Shown: positions 1-10,976 of the stretch, in pieces
Layout of the letters: every line of letters begins with the position of its first letter
Numbering within the stretch: position 1 is the stretch's first letter
Origin: Pyrus communis
Lineage: Eukaryota > Streptophyta > Magnoliopsida > Rosales > Rosaceae
Direction: 5' to 3'
Assembly: GCF_963583255.1 (NCBI RefSeq)
Contig: NC_084811.1
Coordinates: 14,154,088 to 14,218,087, forward strand
Length of the DNA: 64,000 nt
Position numbers and translations under genes: made by a program
The notes under the pieces: model-generated
Database searches by the model: none
What the model saw: the letters and a program-made list of their open reading frames with translations, nothing else
Told to the model about the DNA's origin: nothing

Positions 1-683
1 GTCTTCATGAATGGCCTACCAAGGAGAATCGGCAAAGATGTAGAATGGGCTGAATCCTCCATGTCTAGGACGTAGAAATCAGCCGGAAAAATTAAATGGT
101 TCACCTGCACAAGCACATCTTCCAAAACTCCTTTTGGATACGCGTTAGAACGATCGGCCAATTGTATAATTACACCATCTTGTTTTAATTCACCCAAATT
201 CATAGATGCATAAATAGAATAAGGCATGACATTTATGGATGCACCTAAATCAAGCATGGCATGTTCAAAACGATTATGTCCAATCACACAAGGAATCGTG
301 AAACTACCGGGGTCTTTGCACTTGGTAGGCAGTTTACGTTGCAAAACAGCGGACACATTCTCGCTTACCTTCACTACCTCGTTGTTTGCCCTTCTTCTCT
401 TTGTATTGCATAGGTCCTTGAGGAATTTAGCATACTTTGGAACCTGTTTGATTGCATCGAGAAGCGGTATGTTCACTTGTACCTTCCGGAACGTTTCAAG
501 AATGTCCTTCTCGCTTTCTTCCTTTTTTTCTTGCATGAACCTGCGAGGAAAAGGTACATTGGGCAGATTAGGACGTGAAGTACATGAATTTGAACTTAAA
601 TTACCTGATTTGGCCGAGTTAGGGTGATCTGCCTCAGGTTGTGTCGTCTCTTCATCTACTTTCTGGGCAGATTTGGGACTGTT
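1..683 (-). CDS. pol: E1 Gag C-terminus and protease, partial (open to window edge)
   Basis: The minus-strand frame below the TGA at 684 stays open to base 1. It encodes the end of Gag (FPRRFMQEKKEESEKDI, then a KFLKDLC segment) and then an Athila-type aspartic protease with the motif LDLGASINVMP around 225-260 and the flap-side LLGRPFMK near position 10. The catalytic Asp lies in DLGAS rather than the DTG/DSG seen in many retroviral proteases, as is usual in this lineage. No lesion is visible in this stretch. Reverse transcriptase, RNase H and integrase would follow to the left, outside the window. Translation would have to pass the upstream TGA, so a functional product is unlikely. Confidence 0.8.
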
Positions 684-2197
684 TCACTCGGTCCCAACTT
701 CTTTTCCACCCCTTAGGGTGATGGCCTTGGCGGATTCGAATCCTCCCTTTGGATTGACTGTGGTTGAGCTAGGAAGCTTTCCTTGCTCTCTAATCTGTCC
801 AAGGAACTCAGAAATCTGCCCTATTTGTTTCTTCATATCCGTCATCTCCTTCTCGTTATTTGCTATCCGGTTGTTTTGATTTTGCAACCCCTGCGAAATA
901 GAGGTTAGTAATTGCATAGCTTGATCACTTTCCAAGGACGTACCTGAATGAGATGATGCCGAAGGTTGTTGGGGTTGTTGGGGTTGTTGGGGTGCATACG
1001 GCTTGGAATAAAAACCAGGGGGTTTGGCCTAAATCCTCCTTGTTGGGCAGCTTGTTGTGGCTCCCTCCATTTGAAGTTTGGATGGTCCCTCCATCCGGCA
1101 TTGTAAGTGTTCGAGTATGGGTTGTTTTGATTTTGTCCTTGGAAACCAATTGCATTGGCAGATTCCCACCCACCATTCTCGATTAGTTGAGGGCACTTGT
1201 CGGATGGATGCCCTTGAATTGAGCACACGCCACAAACTTGGTGTTCTTGTGCTTTTGGACCAATCACAACCTGAGAAACAAGAGAAGTAAGATTAGCAAG
1301 TTGTGATTGAATTTCAGAAATAGCATTCACCTCATTTACACTTTGTTGTCGTGGGGCTTCCCTTTGACCCACTCCTTCATATTGTTGAGCGTTGAACGCT
1401 CGGTTGGCTATGAGAATCTTGGCATCCCTTGGTGTTTTGTCCACCAATGCTCCTCCCGCTGATGCATCAAGCATTTGACGTTCGATAGGAAGGAGGCCCT
1501 CATAGAAATATTGAAGGAGAAGTTCCTCCTTCATTTGATGTTGAGGACATGAAGCTACAAGGCCCTTGAAGCGCTCATAATAAGCCGGGAATGTCTCACC
1601 ATGATTCTGTTGAATACCACTAATTTTCTTCCGTAGGAGAATCACTCTCGAAGTAGGGAAGAATTTCTCCAAGAAAGCACGCTTCATACTCTCCCACGAA
1701 GTCACAGTTCCCGGGGCTAGTTCGTAGAGCCAATCTTTGGCCTTGTCCATAAGTGAAAATGGAAAGGCCTTCATCTTCAATATACTCCCATCCACATTGA
1801 CGGGGGTCATGCTCGAACAAACCACCTCGAACTCCTTCAAGTGTTTGTTGGGGTCTTCCATAGACAAGCCATGGAACTTCGGAATATGGTGTAACAAACT
1901 GGATTTGAGTTCAAATTCCTCAGTCTTCCCCTCTGCAGCCGTGGGGTATTGGATACAAAGAGGCAATGCATTATCCAAACCCGAGGCCGAAAGCTCCTTG
2001 ATGGTTCTATTATCTACTGCCATGGCTTGTTCTTCTTCAAAAATCTGATCCGTGGGCTTTTCTTCTACACCTACTTCGTCTTCTTCAAGCCCAGGTTGTG
2101 GTGGCTCTTGTTGACTCCTCGTTCTCCTCAAAGTGCGTTCAAAATCACCGTCAAAGTCGGAGATGTTCTCTATAATAGGCCGAGAGCTACGAGTCAT
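684..2197 (-). pseudogene. gag: E1 gag (capsid, zinc knuckle, C-terminal linker), frameshifted
   Basis: Gag forms the virus-like particle and packages the element RNA. The first frame begins with MTRSS at 2197 and runs 430 codons to 905. It has an acidic N-terminus, a retrotransposon Gag core (about residues 60-270, with an FFPTSRVILLRK segment) and a CX2CX4HX4C zinc knuckle at 322-335. A frameshift falls near 925-960, next to a short GGTTGTTGG repeat that would favour slippage. The following frame (935 leftwards) continues the Gag C-terminal linker and meets a TGA at 684-686. Beyond that stop the same frame stays open into protease. The start is set by MTRSS, shared with E3 and E4 and placed just after the leader. 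The copy is therefore a recent pseudogene with two lesions. Confidence 0.88.
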
Positions 2198-2313
2198 ACA
2201 CAGTACCTAAAAAAAAAAAAACAAGGAAACAAACAAACTAAGAATCTGAAATAAGAATGCACGAAAAACAAAAAAAATATAAAAATAAAGACAAGGGATT
2301 AGCAAAGTTGCTA

Positions 2314-2333
2314 AATCCCCGGCAACGGCGCCA
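2314..2333 (-). promoter_or_regulatory. E1 primer-binding site (tRNA-Asp)
   Basis: AATCCCCGGCAACGGCGCCA on the plus strand is the 3' end of tRNA-Asp, so the element RNA can anneal that tRNA to prime minus-strand DNA synthesis. It lies 5 bases inside the LTR edge (TGATG at 2339). The same motif marks the 5' LTR edge of every element here. Confidence 0.93.
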
Positions 2334-2338
2334 AAATT

Positions 2339-4837
2339 TGATGTGAGAATTACTTGACACTCAAATTAAACCCTCATTTGACAATTGTAGTAGAATGGAT
2401 AAGTGAGGGATCGTTCTAGACCGGGGATTAGGAGGGCTTGCTAAAACCTTCTAAATTGACTTAAAAACATAAAAACACAATATAAAACACTATTTAATGC
2501 TTGAAGAAAGCAAAACTAAAAATAAGAAAGATCAAGACTAAGATTTCAACGAAATAGGGGGGAATTGGATTTGGACGAATTTAAACTAAAATGAATACTT
2601 GGAAACAAAACAAATTGTAAATATGGATTTGACGGAAATGAATGGATGGGAAGCTAGCTAAGGGTTCTTTCTCTACACATGATATTTATGCATATGAATC
2701 AATTTCCAGTTATTCCTTCATTGAATTATGAACGACAATGCCCCAAATTAACCGTGACATCACTAGTTAACCCTCAGATTTTCCTTATATTATTGGATTG
2801 GATGGCATCATTCGACAACCCAAAACATTCTCAAAAGTTCCCTACATGTCATCATAATAGAGATACAATCGAAGATCATTAAGAATAATGAAAACCATAA
2901 GCATTGACAAAGCATTTGCAACTATGACATCATGTTACTCATGCTAAGAATTAAACTTAACGCGATCGTGACAAGCGACCTTCACTACTTTCAAGTATAA
3001 GTTAGTAACGATTATGTGAAACCTTCTTAAACTTTAGCCACATATTCATGCATGCTAATTAAGTATCGACCCTCAATCAACAAACACAAATAAGTTAATC
3101 ATCAAATAGTTAAGCCAATTGCATTCACGAATCAAGAGTTCATAACCGGAATTCATCAATTCATATCACATAAATAATCATGGTATTGAAATCACTCCTA
3201 GCCAAAAAGGGTTTAGTTCCTCATAACTTTGAAATCAAAGAAACACCTAAACATTCCAACAACTCAAACTTGAATTGTATGAATGTTTAGGCACCCTTCT
3301 CTTCCATTCCTCATATTACAAAACAAAGAGAATTGAATTTAAACATTGAAATCAAAGAAACGCGTAAACATTCCAACAACTCAAACGTGAATTGTATGAA
3401 CGTTTAGGCCTTCTTCTCTTCGTCTTCATTGTAGCACAAGGACTAAGGGATGTTGTTGGTGTGTTGAATGGATTGGGGAATTATGGAAATGGAAGAAATG
3501 GAGGAGAAAGGGAAGGGAATGGTGTAGAAAATGGAGAGACTCACGGCTAGGGAGAAGATGGAAGTGTTTGTGGTGTGTTGTGTATGAAAAATGAGATGAT
3601 CTTGAATGAATGAATGCAAGGGTATTTATAGGAGTAGTGGAGGGAACATATGGCTGTTTGTTTAAGATGCAAGTGGCTAATTAATGATGGAAAATCAGTT
3701 AGGAAAACATGTGAAAACTGGAATTGCATGTGAAGGTGTTGGAATGTGCTGAAATGGTGAAGGGGATACACGGCATTGAGAAGCTTTCTTGCTCATTTTC
3801 TGAATGCAATGATGAAGAGTTTAATAATTAATGCATGTAGGTGGCTGAAATGATGAAGAATGAGTGGTGGAAATGAAAGGGAAAGCTAGAAGACATGTGA
3901 AGATGCTGGAATTGATGAAGGGGATACACGGCAATGTTTGGAATATGGAGAAAAGGGTGCATGTGGTTGTAATGTTTGTTGGTTAAAGATGCATGTGGAT
4001 GTATTATACAATGGGAAAGTATGTGATTGAATTAAAGGATGCAAAGTGAATGAATCTTGAATCATTGTGGATGAAAGGTGGAAGTGCATGTGTTGATGAC
4101 TAGGTTAGTGGGTGGAAATCTGAAAATGGCATATAGGAATGGGAGCTCACGGTTTGAATGTGTAAAGTGTGTGTGAATGCATGTGAAGATGCAATAAATA
4201 ATGCATGTAGGGTTAGGAAATAATGAAGAAATGCATGTGAGATGTTTGGAAAGGAAATGGGAACCCACGGCAATGAAGTTGTTTTGTGTTGTGAATTATG
4301 ATGAATGCATGTGAGTTAAAGAGGGAGAATGTGGTGAAATGATGAAGTAGGAAGGTGGAAATGCATGTGAGATGTTTGGAAAGGAATAAAGAATGAATGG
4401 TGGAAATGTGAGTGAATGATGTGTGGTGAGTGATAAGTGAATGGTTTGATAAGTGATAAATGAACTAGTTTAAAGGGCTAGGGTTTAAGTACATAGAATG
4501 GGCCTAAAATAGGTTGGTTTGTATGGCATAATGTGTTTGATTGGGCTAGAGGTTTTCCATGGCTCAAAGGATTTGTTTGATTGGGCTAGGCCCTTTGTTT
4601 GATGTCCCCAAAGAGCATACAAGGCTTCAATTTCGTCCATCCTCTTTGCTCCATGATTAAGCTATCCAAATCATGCACAAAAATGCTCCAAATAGCCTCA
4701 AAATGCACTTTCTTGCTCCCTAAGCCCTTAGAACCTGAAAACACACAAAAGAAGCATAAAGGACTAAAATAACTAGAGAAACATAACGTAAATGCACGAG
4801 AACAAGCCATTTAAGTCGCATGAATATGCTCCTATCA
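2339..4837 (-). repeat. E1 5' LTR (2499 bp)
   Basis: The LTR is bounded by TG/CA (TGATGTGAG at the U5 end, CCTATCA at the U3 end). In element sense it holds a TATA box (TATAAATACC, reverse of 3621-3632), a downstream leader with two copies of a 46-bp hairpin (3246-3291 and about 3362-3407) and the U5 end. The His-rich or Thr-rich open frames antisense to U3 (for example 3886-4268) are low-complexity shadows built on the CATGTG-rich U3 sequence. No gene is present in it. Confidence 0.92.
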
Positions 4838-5093
4838 AGGTCGGATTCACAGTGACCGTCAAAGGTTTTCGTCTTTCCTCCAGAGGCACCTTTTTCCTGG
4901 CTCATCCAGCGCTTGGCCAAGTATTGAGGCCTGGAATGCTCTAGCTCCGATGCCTCCCGCTCCGATGCCTTCCGCTTCAATGCCTTCCGCTTCGATGCCT
5001 TCCGCTCCGATGCCTTCTGCTTCAAAGCCTTCTGCTTCTATGCCTTCCGCTCCGACGCCTCGTAGTGGGGCTTCACGTAAACAACCTTTGTGA
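4838..5093 (+). pseudogene. E2 antisense cargo gene, 3' fragment (C-terminal ~85 codons)
   Basis: This is the fourth copy of the coiled-coil cargo protein, of which only the C-terminal part lies in the window. The frame is open from the E1 junction (GRIHSDRQRF) through the conserved FPGSSSAWPSIEAWNALAP block and a run of five-residue repeats (variants of APMPS/ASMPS) to the shared ending RSGASRKQPL and TGA at 5091. The 5' two thirds were separated by insertion of E1. The repeat number is higher than in E7, but all indels are multiples of 15 bases, so frame is kept. The function is unknown. Confidence 0.82.
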
Positions 5094-5138
5094 AGCTCCA
5101 TCTTTCTCCATGTTTAGTATTTTATTTAATATATGAAA

Positions 5139-5161
5139 TTTTTTTTTTTTTTTTTTTTTTT
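5139..5161. repeat. E2 homopolymer T tract (A tract on element strand)
   Basis: A run of 23 T on the plus strand sits between the end of the cargo gene and the pol-derived segment. The corresponding junction in E5, E6 and E7 also carries a long T run. Confidence 0.9.
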
Positions 5162-5227
5162 CAGTGCATTGGGTTGCCTCCCAAGTAGCGCTTTCTTTTA
5201 CGTCTTGCAGCCGGACGAAGAACCCAA

Positions 5228-5272
5228 TCACTCCAGGATATGTTCACGAATCGGATGAGAACTCCAAGTCAT
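5228..5272 (-). CDS. E2 micro-ORF: gag start fused to pol end (14 codons)
   Basis: The frame reads MTWSSHPIREHILE and stops. The first 12 codons align with the gag start of E4 (MTRSSNPVHEHI). The last codons and the stop, with the following 60 or so bases, align with the end of E4 pol and its 3' flank (GGAGTGATTGGGTTC). Essentially the whole of gag-pol has therefore been removed between these points. The product is probably not functional; the context suggests a leftover, or an RNA packaging region kept in the 5' part. Confidence 0.7.
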   Translation of the reverse strand: MTWSSHPIREHILE

Positions 5273-5367
5273 GAACTAGTACCTAAAACAAGAAACAAAA
5301 CACTGGTTAAGAATCTGGAATAAAAACAAACAAAAATAAAACAATCCAAGGGATTAGCAAATTTTCT

Positions 5368-5387
5368 AATCCCCGGCAACGGCGCCA
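5368..5387 (-). promoter_or_regulatory. E2 primer-binding site (tRNA-Asp)
   Basis: Same 20-base tRNA-Asp complement as in E1, five bases from the LTR edge at 5393. Confidence 0.92.
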
Positions 5388-5392
5388 AAATT

Positions 5393-8288
5393 TGATGCGA
5401 GAATTATACGCACACAAATTAAACCTTCTTTTTGACAATTGTAGTATAGGTGCAAGTAGGGATCGTTCTGGACCGGGGATTAGGAGGGATTGTTAACCAC
5501 TTGGATTTGACTCAAAAACGTAAAATAACAATATGAAACACTATACTAGACTCAAAGAATGCAAAACTAAACTTTAAAACACTAAGACAAACCAAAAGAC
5601 TCAAAACAACACAAACACACTCAAATCTGCCTAAAAACCACTTTCTGGGCAGATTTGAGCACAAACACAAATTTGGACGAAATTAAGTAATAACTTGACT
5701 CAAGAACGTAAAAACACAATATAAAACACTAAACTAACTCAAAGAATGTAAAACTAAACACTTAAAACATTAAAACAAACCAAAAGACTCAAACATCACC
5801 CAAAACACTCAAAACTGCCTTAAAATCACTTTCTGGGCAGTTTTGAGCACTTTGGTGAATTTGGACGAAATTGGGAAATAAAATGAATCAAAACACTTTA
5901 AAACATAAACTAAACAAATTCTAAACACTAAAGAACAAGAAAGTAAAGGGGGGTTTTAAATTGACGAGAATTGAAATAACAAAACAAGTTAATAAACTAA
6001 ACAGATTGTAAAACGAATTTGATGGAATGGAATGAATGGATGATAGAATGGCTAAGGGGTTCATCTCCATACATGTTATACTTGCATAATAAAATGATTT
6101 CCAATTGCATTTCAATAAACCATGAAACTCAACACCCCGGGTTAACCGTGATGCACTAATTAACCTTCAAATCTTCCTAACGTTATTGAATTGGATGGGT
6201 TAGCGCATACAACAATTCAAAACATTCCCCACAAGTCCTCAACATGAATGCATAGAAGAGATACAAGCAAGAATCATTACGCTCTATGAAAATTATAAGT
6301 GTTGACGAGGCATTCGTTACTATGGATTGCATGAAACTTATGCCAAGAATTTGTTTAACGCGATTGTTTATAAGCAACCTCCACTACTTGTGAATATAAG
6401 TTCATAACGATTAGGTGAAACTTACTTATATTCTAGCGTCATATTCATGCATGAAAATTAAGCGCGCATTCTCAATAAACATACATAAATAAGTTATCAA
6501 TCAAACGGTTAAACAAATTGAATCCACAACTTATGAAATGCAATTAGAAGTATTCAAATCAAAATGCAAGCATAAACAAATATTCGAATCACCCCCTAAC
6601 TAAGGGGGGTTTAGTTCCTCATGGTACAAAACAAAGAGAATCAAAGAAACACCTAAACATTCCAACAACTCAAACTTGAATTGTATGAACGTTTAGGTCC
6701 TCTTATCTTCCATTCCTCATTCGTACAAAACAAAGAGCATTGAAATTAAACATTGAAATCAAAGAAACACCTAAACATTCCAACAACTCAAACTTGAATT
6801 GTATGAACGTTTAGGCACTCTTCTCTTCCTCTTCGTTGTAGCACAAGGTCTAGGGATAGTTTGATGGTGTGAATGGTTTGGGGAGTGGTGGAGGAATGGA
6901 AGAGGAGTGGTGGAATATGGAAGGATGGTGTGGTGGAATGTGGAAGGATGGTGTTTGGATTCTAAGGGAGGGGATGGAAGTGTGGAATGGAGTGGGTGGA
7001 CTTTGTGAAGGGCACGGCCCCAAGGGACCAATTTCTGTTGTGAAATGAATTGTGAATGAATGAGAATGAATGAATGAGTATTTATAGGTGAAATGGGGGG
7101 AACATGACAGCTAGGTTGCATGTGCTAATGCTTGTGTGTGCATGTGAAATCTGCCAAGATGCATGTGATTAAAGGGTGGAATGAATGGAATGCAATCTGA
7201 AATGCATGTGAATTAAAACTAGAGTGATGATGATGAATGCATGTGCAAAGGAAGTGGATTTTCTGCAAATGCAAGGTGAATGTGCATGGCTGAAAATGCA
7301 TGTGAAAGCATGTGAATTAAATGGATGTGAGTGGAAATGTGGCTGCAATGATGAAGTGAATGCATGTGGAATGGATGCAAAGGGAATTAGGCTCGGCAAT
7401 GATGGTGTTTTTCTGTGGTGAATGGTAATGCAATGTGTTTGCATGTGAATTAAAGCTATGTGAATGATTAGGGTGAGTGTACATGTGCTTTGACAGCTAG
7501 GATGAATTAATTAAAGGAAGTGCATGTGATTGCAAAATGTGAATGATTATGAGTGTGTGTGAGTGAATTAAAGGATGGAATGCATGTGAAATGAATGAAA
7601 TGCAATCTGAAATGGGATAGCATGTGGGTGAATGTGTGGCTGCAATGATGAAGTGAATGCATGTGTTGAATGATTAAAGTGCATGTGCAATGTTTTAAAG
7701 GATGGAATGATGGAGGAACAAGTGCATGTGAATGCATGGTGATAGCATGTGCACGGTTTTGGTTGGAATGATGGCAGATTGTGAAAACATGTGAATGCAT
7801 GTGTTTGATGAATGATAAGTGGTGAATGATATGATAAGTGATAAGTGGTGAATGATAAGATAAGTGATAAGTGGTGAATGATAAGTGATGAATGATAAGT
7901 GGTGAATGATAAGTGATATGATATGTGATTATGATAAGTAATGGGAGCATGTGAGAGAATGAATAATGAATGCATGTGTATGGTTTTGGGAGAAAGGTGG
8001 AGATGCACGGCATAAGGGAATTGGAAAGGTTTAAATGTCCTAAAACTAAAGGGAACAAAGTTCCAACACTTTGGTCTTCAATTTCGTCCAACATTTTGGC
8101 GCCAAGCATAAGCTATCCATCCTTAACCCAAAAGTGCTCCAAAAGTCTCCAAAATGCATCTTTTTGCTCCTTTAGCCCTTTGGACCTACAAACACACGAA
8201 AATAGCTTAAAGGACTAAAATAACTAAAGAAACATAACGTAAATGCACGAGAACAAGCCATTTAAGTCGCATGAATATGCTCCTATCA
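5393..8288 (-). repeat. E2 5' LTR (2896 bp)
   Basis: The edges are TGATGCGAG and TCCTATCA. It is longer than its relatives because of internal duplications. One segment with CTTTCTGGGCAG occurs twice (about 5500-5660 and 5695-5850), and the leader hairpin block is duplicated (about 6640-6710 and 6755-6830). A TATA box in element sense is at about 7078-7088. The stretch 7800-7935 is a tandem array of GATAAGTG/GAATGATAAG units. No gene is present. Confidence 0.9.
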
Positions 8289-8829
8289 GCTCAAAATTGG
8301 CAGCCCTATCAACAATGTCACCATGGCTACTTTCGGCCATATTAGGTGGTTGTAGGGCAATCACTCCAAGTTCTTCTCCAGTGGTGGTTCTTGATACATC
8401 CTTCGTGATAAGTGTGGATCCTTTCGGCCCTATGTCCTTATGCACATCTATGACAAAAAAAGAATGACTATCGTTAGGATTCTTAATAGAGTCATAAACA
8501 TTGAATTTAATTATATCACCACCCAACTCCATTGTTAGTGCTCCCTTGGCCACATCAATCTTTGTTTGGGCTGTTTTCATGAATGGACGGCCTAGCAAGA
8601 GTGGCAATGATGGAGCATGGCTCGAATCCTCCATTTCTAAGACATTAAAATCTGCAGGAAAGATGAGATGATTGACCTGCACTAAAACATCCTCAAGGAC
8701 TCCCTTGGGATAAACATTAGAACGATCGGCCAATTGAATTATAACGCCATCTTGTTTTAACTCACCAAGGTTCATAGATGCATAAATGGAATACGGCATG
8801 ACATTAATAGAAGCACCTAAATCTAACAT
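8289..8829 (-). pseudogene. pol: E3 protease and N-terminal pol, truncated by E2
   Basis: The frame begins at the protease motif MLDLGASINVMP and continues through LLGRPFMKTAQTKID into the protease-RT linker. At 8289 the E2 LTR begins, and the listed open frame ends a few codons later inside LTR sequence. It is in phase with E3 gag. RT, RNase H and integrase of this copy lie beyond E2 and E1 on the left. Confidence 0.87.
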
Positions 8830-8907
8830 GCATTGTTCAAATTTAGTGTTTCCAATTATGCATGGGATAGTAAAGCTCCCTGGATCCTTACATTTTGGAG
8901 GTAACTT

Positions 8908-10848
8908 TCATTGCAAAACCGCGGATACATTTTCACTTACTTTCACAACTTCTTTGTTTGAAATTCTTTTCCTAGTTGTGCATAACTCTTTTAAAAACTT
9001 CGCATACCTGGGCACTTGCTTAATGGCATCAAGTAAAGGAATGTTTACTTGGACCTTCCTAAATGTCTCAAGAATGTCTTTCTCCTGCTTCTCCTTCTTT
9101 GTTTGCAAAAATCTCTGAGGAAAAGGAACATTGGGTGGAACGGGGTTAGAATTAATCAAATTGGAACCTAACTTACCCTTGGTGGCCGAATTGGATGAGT
9201 TGAATGCATTATGGTGCCTAGGTAGTTGCGGCAAGGGTGTTTGTACCCTTGCCGTCGGCTTGCTTGCATCCTCCTCTTCATGTTGCAGCTTCCCTTCGTC
9301 ATTAGGACCTGTTTTGGATGGTTTAGGACCTGCCCCAACTTCTTTTCCACTTCTCAAGGTGATTGCATTGGCCGTTTCGAACCCTCCCTTTGGGTTTGGA
9401 ATGGTTGAGCTTGGGAGCTTGCCTTGGTCTCGGAATTGCGCTACAAACTCCGCAATCTGCCCAATTTGTTTCTCCAATTGATCCACCCTTTTGTCATTGC
9501 TTTGCATTGCCTTGGCTTGATTTTCTTGCCCCTGAGACAAGTTAGTTAGTAATTTAAGAAGTTTATCATTGTCTAAAGTGTTACCTGAACTTGTTTGGGC
9601 AGATTGTGGAGGTGCTTGTGTGGGTGCGTATGGATTGTTGTAGAAGCCCGGGGGTTGTTGCCTAAAGCCTCCTTGTGATTGGGGTTGTTGTGGCTCCCTC
9701 CACTTGAAGTTTGGGTAATCTCTTCAACCGGGATTGTAGGTGTTGGAGTACGGATCATATTTGGGTTGGTTTTGGCCTTGGAAACCAATGGCATTGGCAG
9801 ATTCCCATCCTCCATTCTCTATCAACTGAGGGCATGTCTCGGAAGGATACCCTTGCATTGAACACACGCCACACACTTGGTTTGCTTGTGGTTTTGACCC
9901 CTTGACAACCTGAGACACAAGAAAAGTAAGATTAGCCAATTGTGATTGAATGTCAGAAATTGCACTTACCTCATTTACACTTTGTTGCCGTGGCCCCTCT
10001 CTTTGTCCAACACCTTCATATTGTTGAGCATTGTGTGCTCGGTTTGCAATTAGAGTTTTGGCATCCACCGGAGTCTTGTCCACTAATGCACCACCCGCCG
10101 AGGCATCTAGCATTTGACGTTCCATGGGAAGGAGTCCCTCGTAGAAATATTGAATGAGCAGCTCCTCCTTCATTTGATGCTGTGGACATGAAGCAACAAG
10201 TGATTTAAAACGTTCATAATAAGAAGGAAACGACTCACCTTGATTTTGTTGGATGCCACTAATTCGTTTCCTCAAGAGAATGATCTTTACAGTGGGAAAG
10301 AATTTCTCTAAGAATGCACGTTTCATACTTTCCCAAGAATTGACAGTTCCGGGGGCCAATTCAAACAACCAATCTTTAGCCTTGTCCACAAGGGAGAATG
10401 GAAAGGCCTTCATCTTCATAATACTCCCATCCACGTTGATGGGTGTCATACTTGAGCAAACTACTTCAAATTCCTTAAGATGTTTGTTAGGATCTTCCAT
10501 GGACAACCCATGGAATTTAGGAATATGATGTAATAAACTAGACTTAAGTTCAAATTCGTCCGTCTTACCTTGAGCTGCCGTGGGGTATTGTATGCATAAA
10601 GGAACGGCATTATCCATACCTGAGGCAGAGAGCTCTTTGATGGTTCGATTGTCCACGGCCATGGTTTGTACTTCCTCCACAAACTGTGCCGTGCCCCTTC
10701 CTTCCTCTTCTAAAACTTCTTCTTCAAGGTCAGGTTCAAGGCTAGGTGGGTTAGACTCTTGCTGGTTCTTTTGTCTTCTCAAAATCCTCTCAAAATCGTC
10801 GTCGAAGTCCAAAATAGTCTTATGAACAGGTTGGGAACTTCGAGTCAT
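8908..10848 (-). pseudogene. gag: E3 gag with two in-frame TGA codons
   Basis: The frame starts with MTRSSQPVHK at 10848. It holds the Gag core, the CX2CX4HX4C knuckle (CGVCSMQGYPSETC) and a long Pro/Gln linker. TGA codons occur at 9724-9726 (in place of the Trp of the NPGWRD motif) and at 8908-8910 (after SAVLQ, in place of an Arg). Codon phase is unchanged from 10848 down to protease at 8829, so there is no frameshift. Both stops are explained by C-to-T type transitions (TGG or CGA to TGA), the signature of methyl-cytosine deamination in silenced plant repeats. Without them Gag and protease would be one frame. Confidence 0.88.
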
Positions 10849-10951
10849 ACACTAGTACCTAAAAACAATGAAACAAACAAATCAATAACTAATGATAGAA
10901 AACAAACGAAAAATAAATAAAAAGAAATAACGAGGGATTAGCAAAGTTGCT

Positions 10952-10971
10952 AATCCCCGGCAACGGCGCCA
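10952..10971 (-). promoter_or_regulatory. E3 primer-binding site (tRNA-Asp)
   Basis: tRNA-Asp complement, five bases from the LTR edge (TGATG at 10977). Confidence 0.92.
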
Positions 10972-10976
10972 AAATT

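Larger units (their letters stand above)
1..4837 (-). mobile_element. E1: Athila-type Ty3/gypsy element, 5' part (gag, protease, 5' LTR)
   Basis: This is the 5' portion of an autonomous-type element on the minus strand. Its 5' LTR lies to the right (2339-4837), followed leftwards by the PBS, gag and protease, and it runs off the left window edge. The right LTR end (CCTATCA at 4831-4837) abuts sequence from the middle of the E2 antisense cargo gene, so E1 inserted into that coding region. The left junction is outside the window, so the target-site duplication cannot be checked. The U5/R half of its LTR matches E7 and the U3 half matches E9. Confidence 0.93.
4838..8288 (-). mobile_element. E2: non-autonomous Athila derivative with antisense cargo, right part
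   Basis: This is a minus-strand element whose left part is cut off by the E1 insertion. Reading right to left it has the 5' LTR (5393-8288), PBS, a 14-codon gag-start/pol-end fusion, an A-tract and the 3' end of the antisense cargo gene. Its right LTR end joins the E3 pol gene at 8288/8289, so E2 inserted into E3. It has no gag-pol coding capacity. Organisation is the same as in E5. Confidence 0.9.

Noticed and set aside
2314..2333. Possible tRNA gene because of the CCCCGGCAACGGCGCCA motif (repeated at every 5' LTR edge)
   Set aside because: Only the 3' acceptor/T-arm end is present, without D-arm or anticodon; it is the tRNA-Asp primer-binding site.
2679..2882. 67-codon frame repeated at 2679, 34500 and 42029
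   Set aside because: Three copies of the same LTR segment (E1, E7 left, E7 right); identity reflects LTR duplication, not a gene.
7507..8109. 200-codon minus-strand frame rich in His, Ser and Thr in the E2 LTR (similar frames at 59195-59905 and 61336-62272)
   Set aside because: Low-complexity translation of CACATGCA and TTATCA repeats in U3; not shared in phase between copies.
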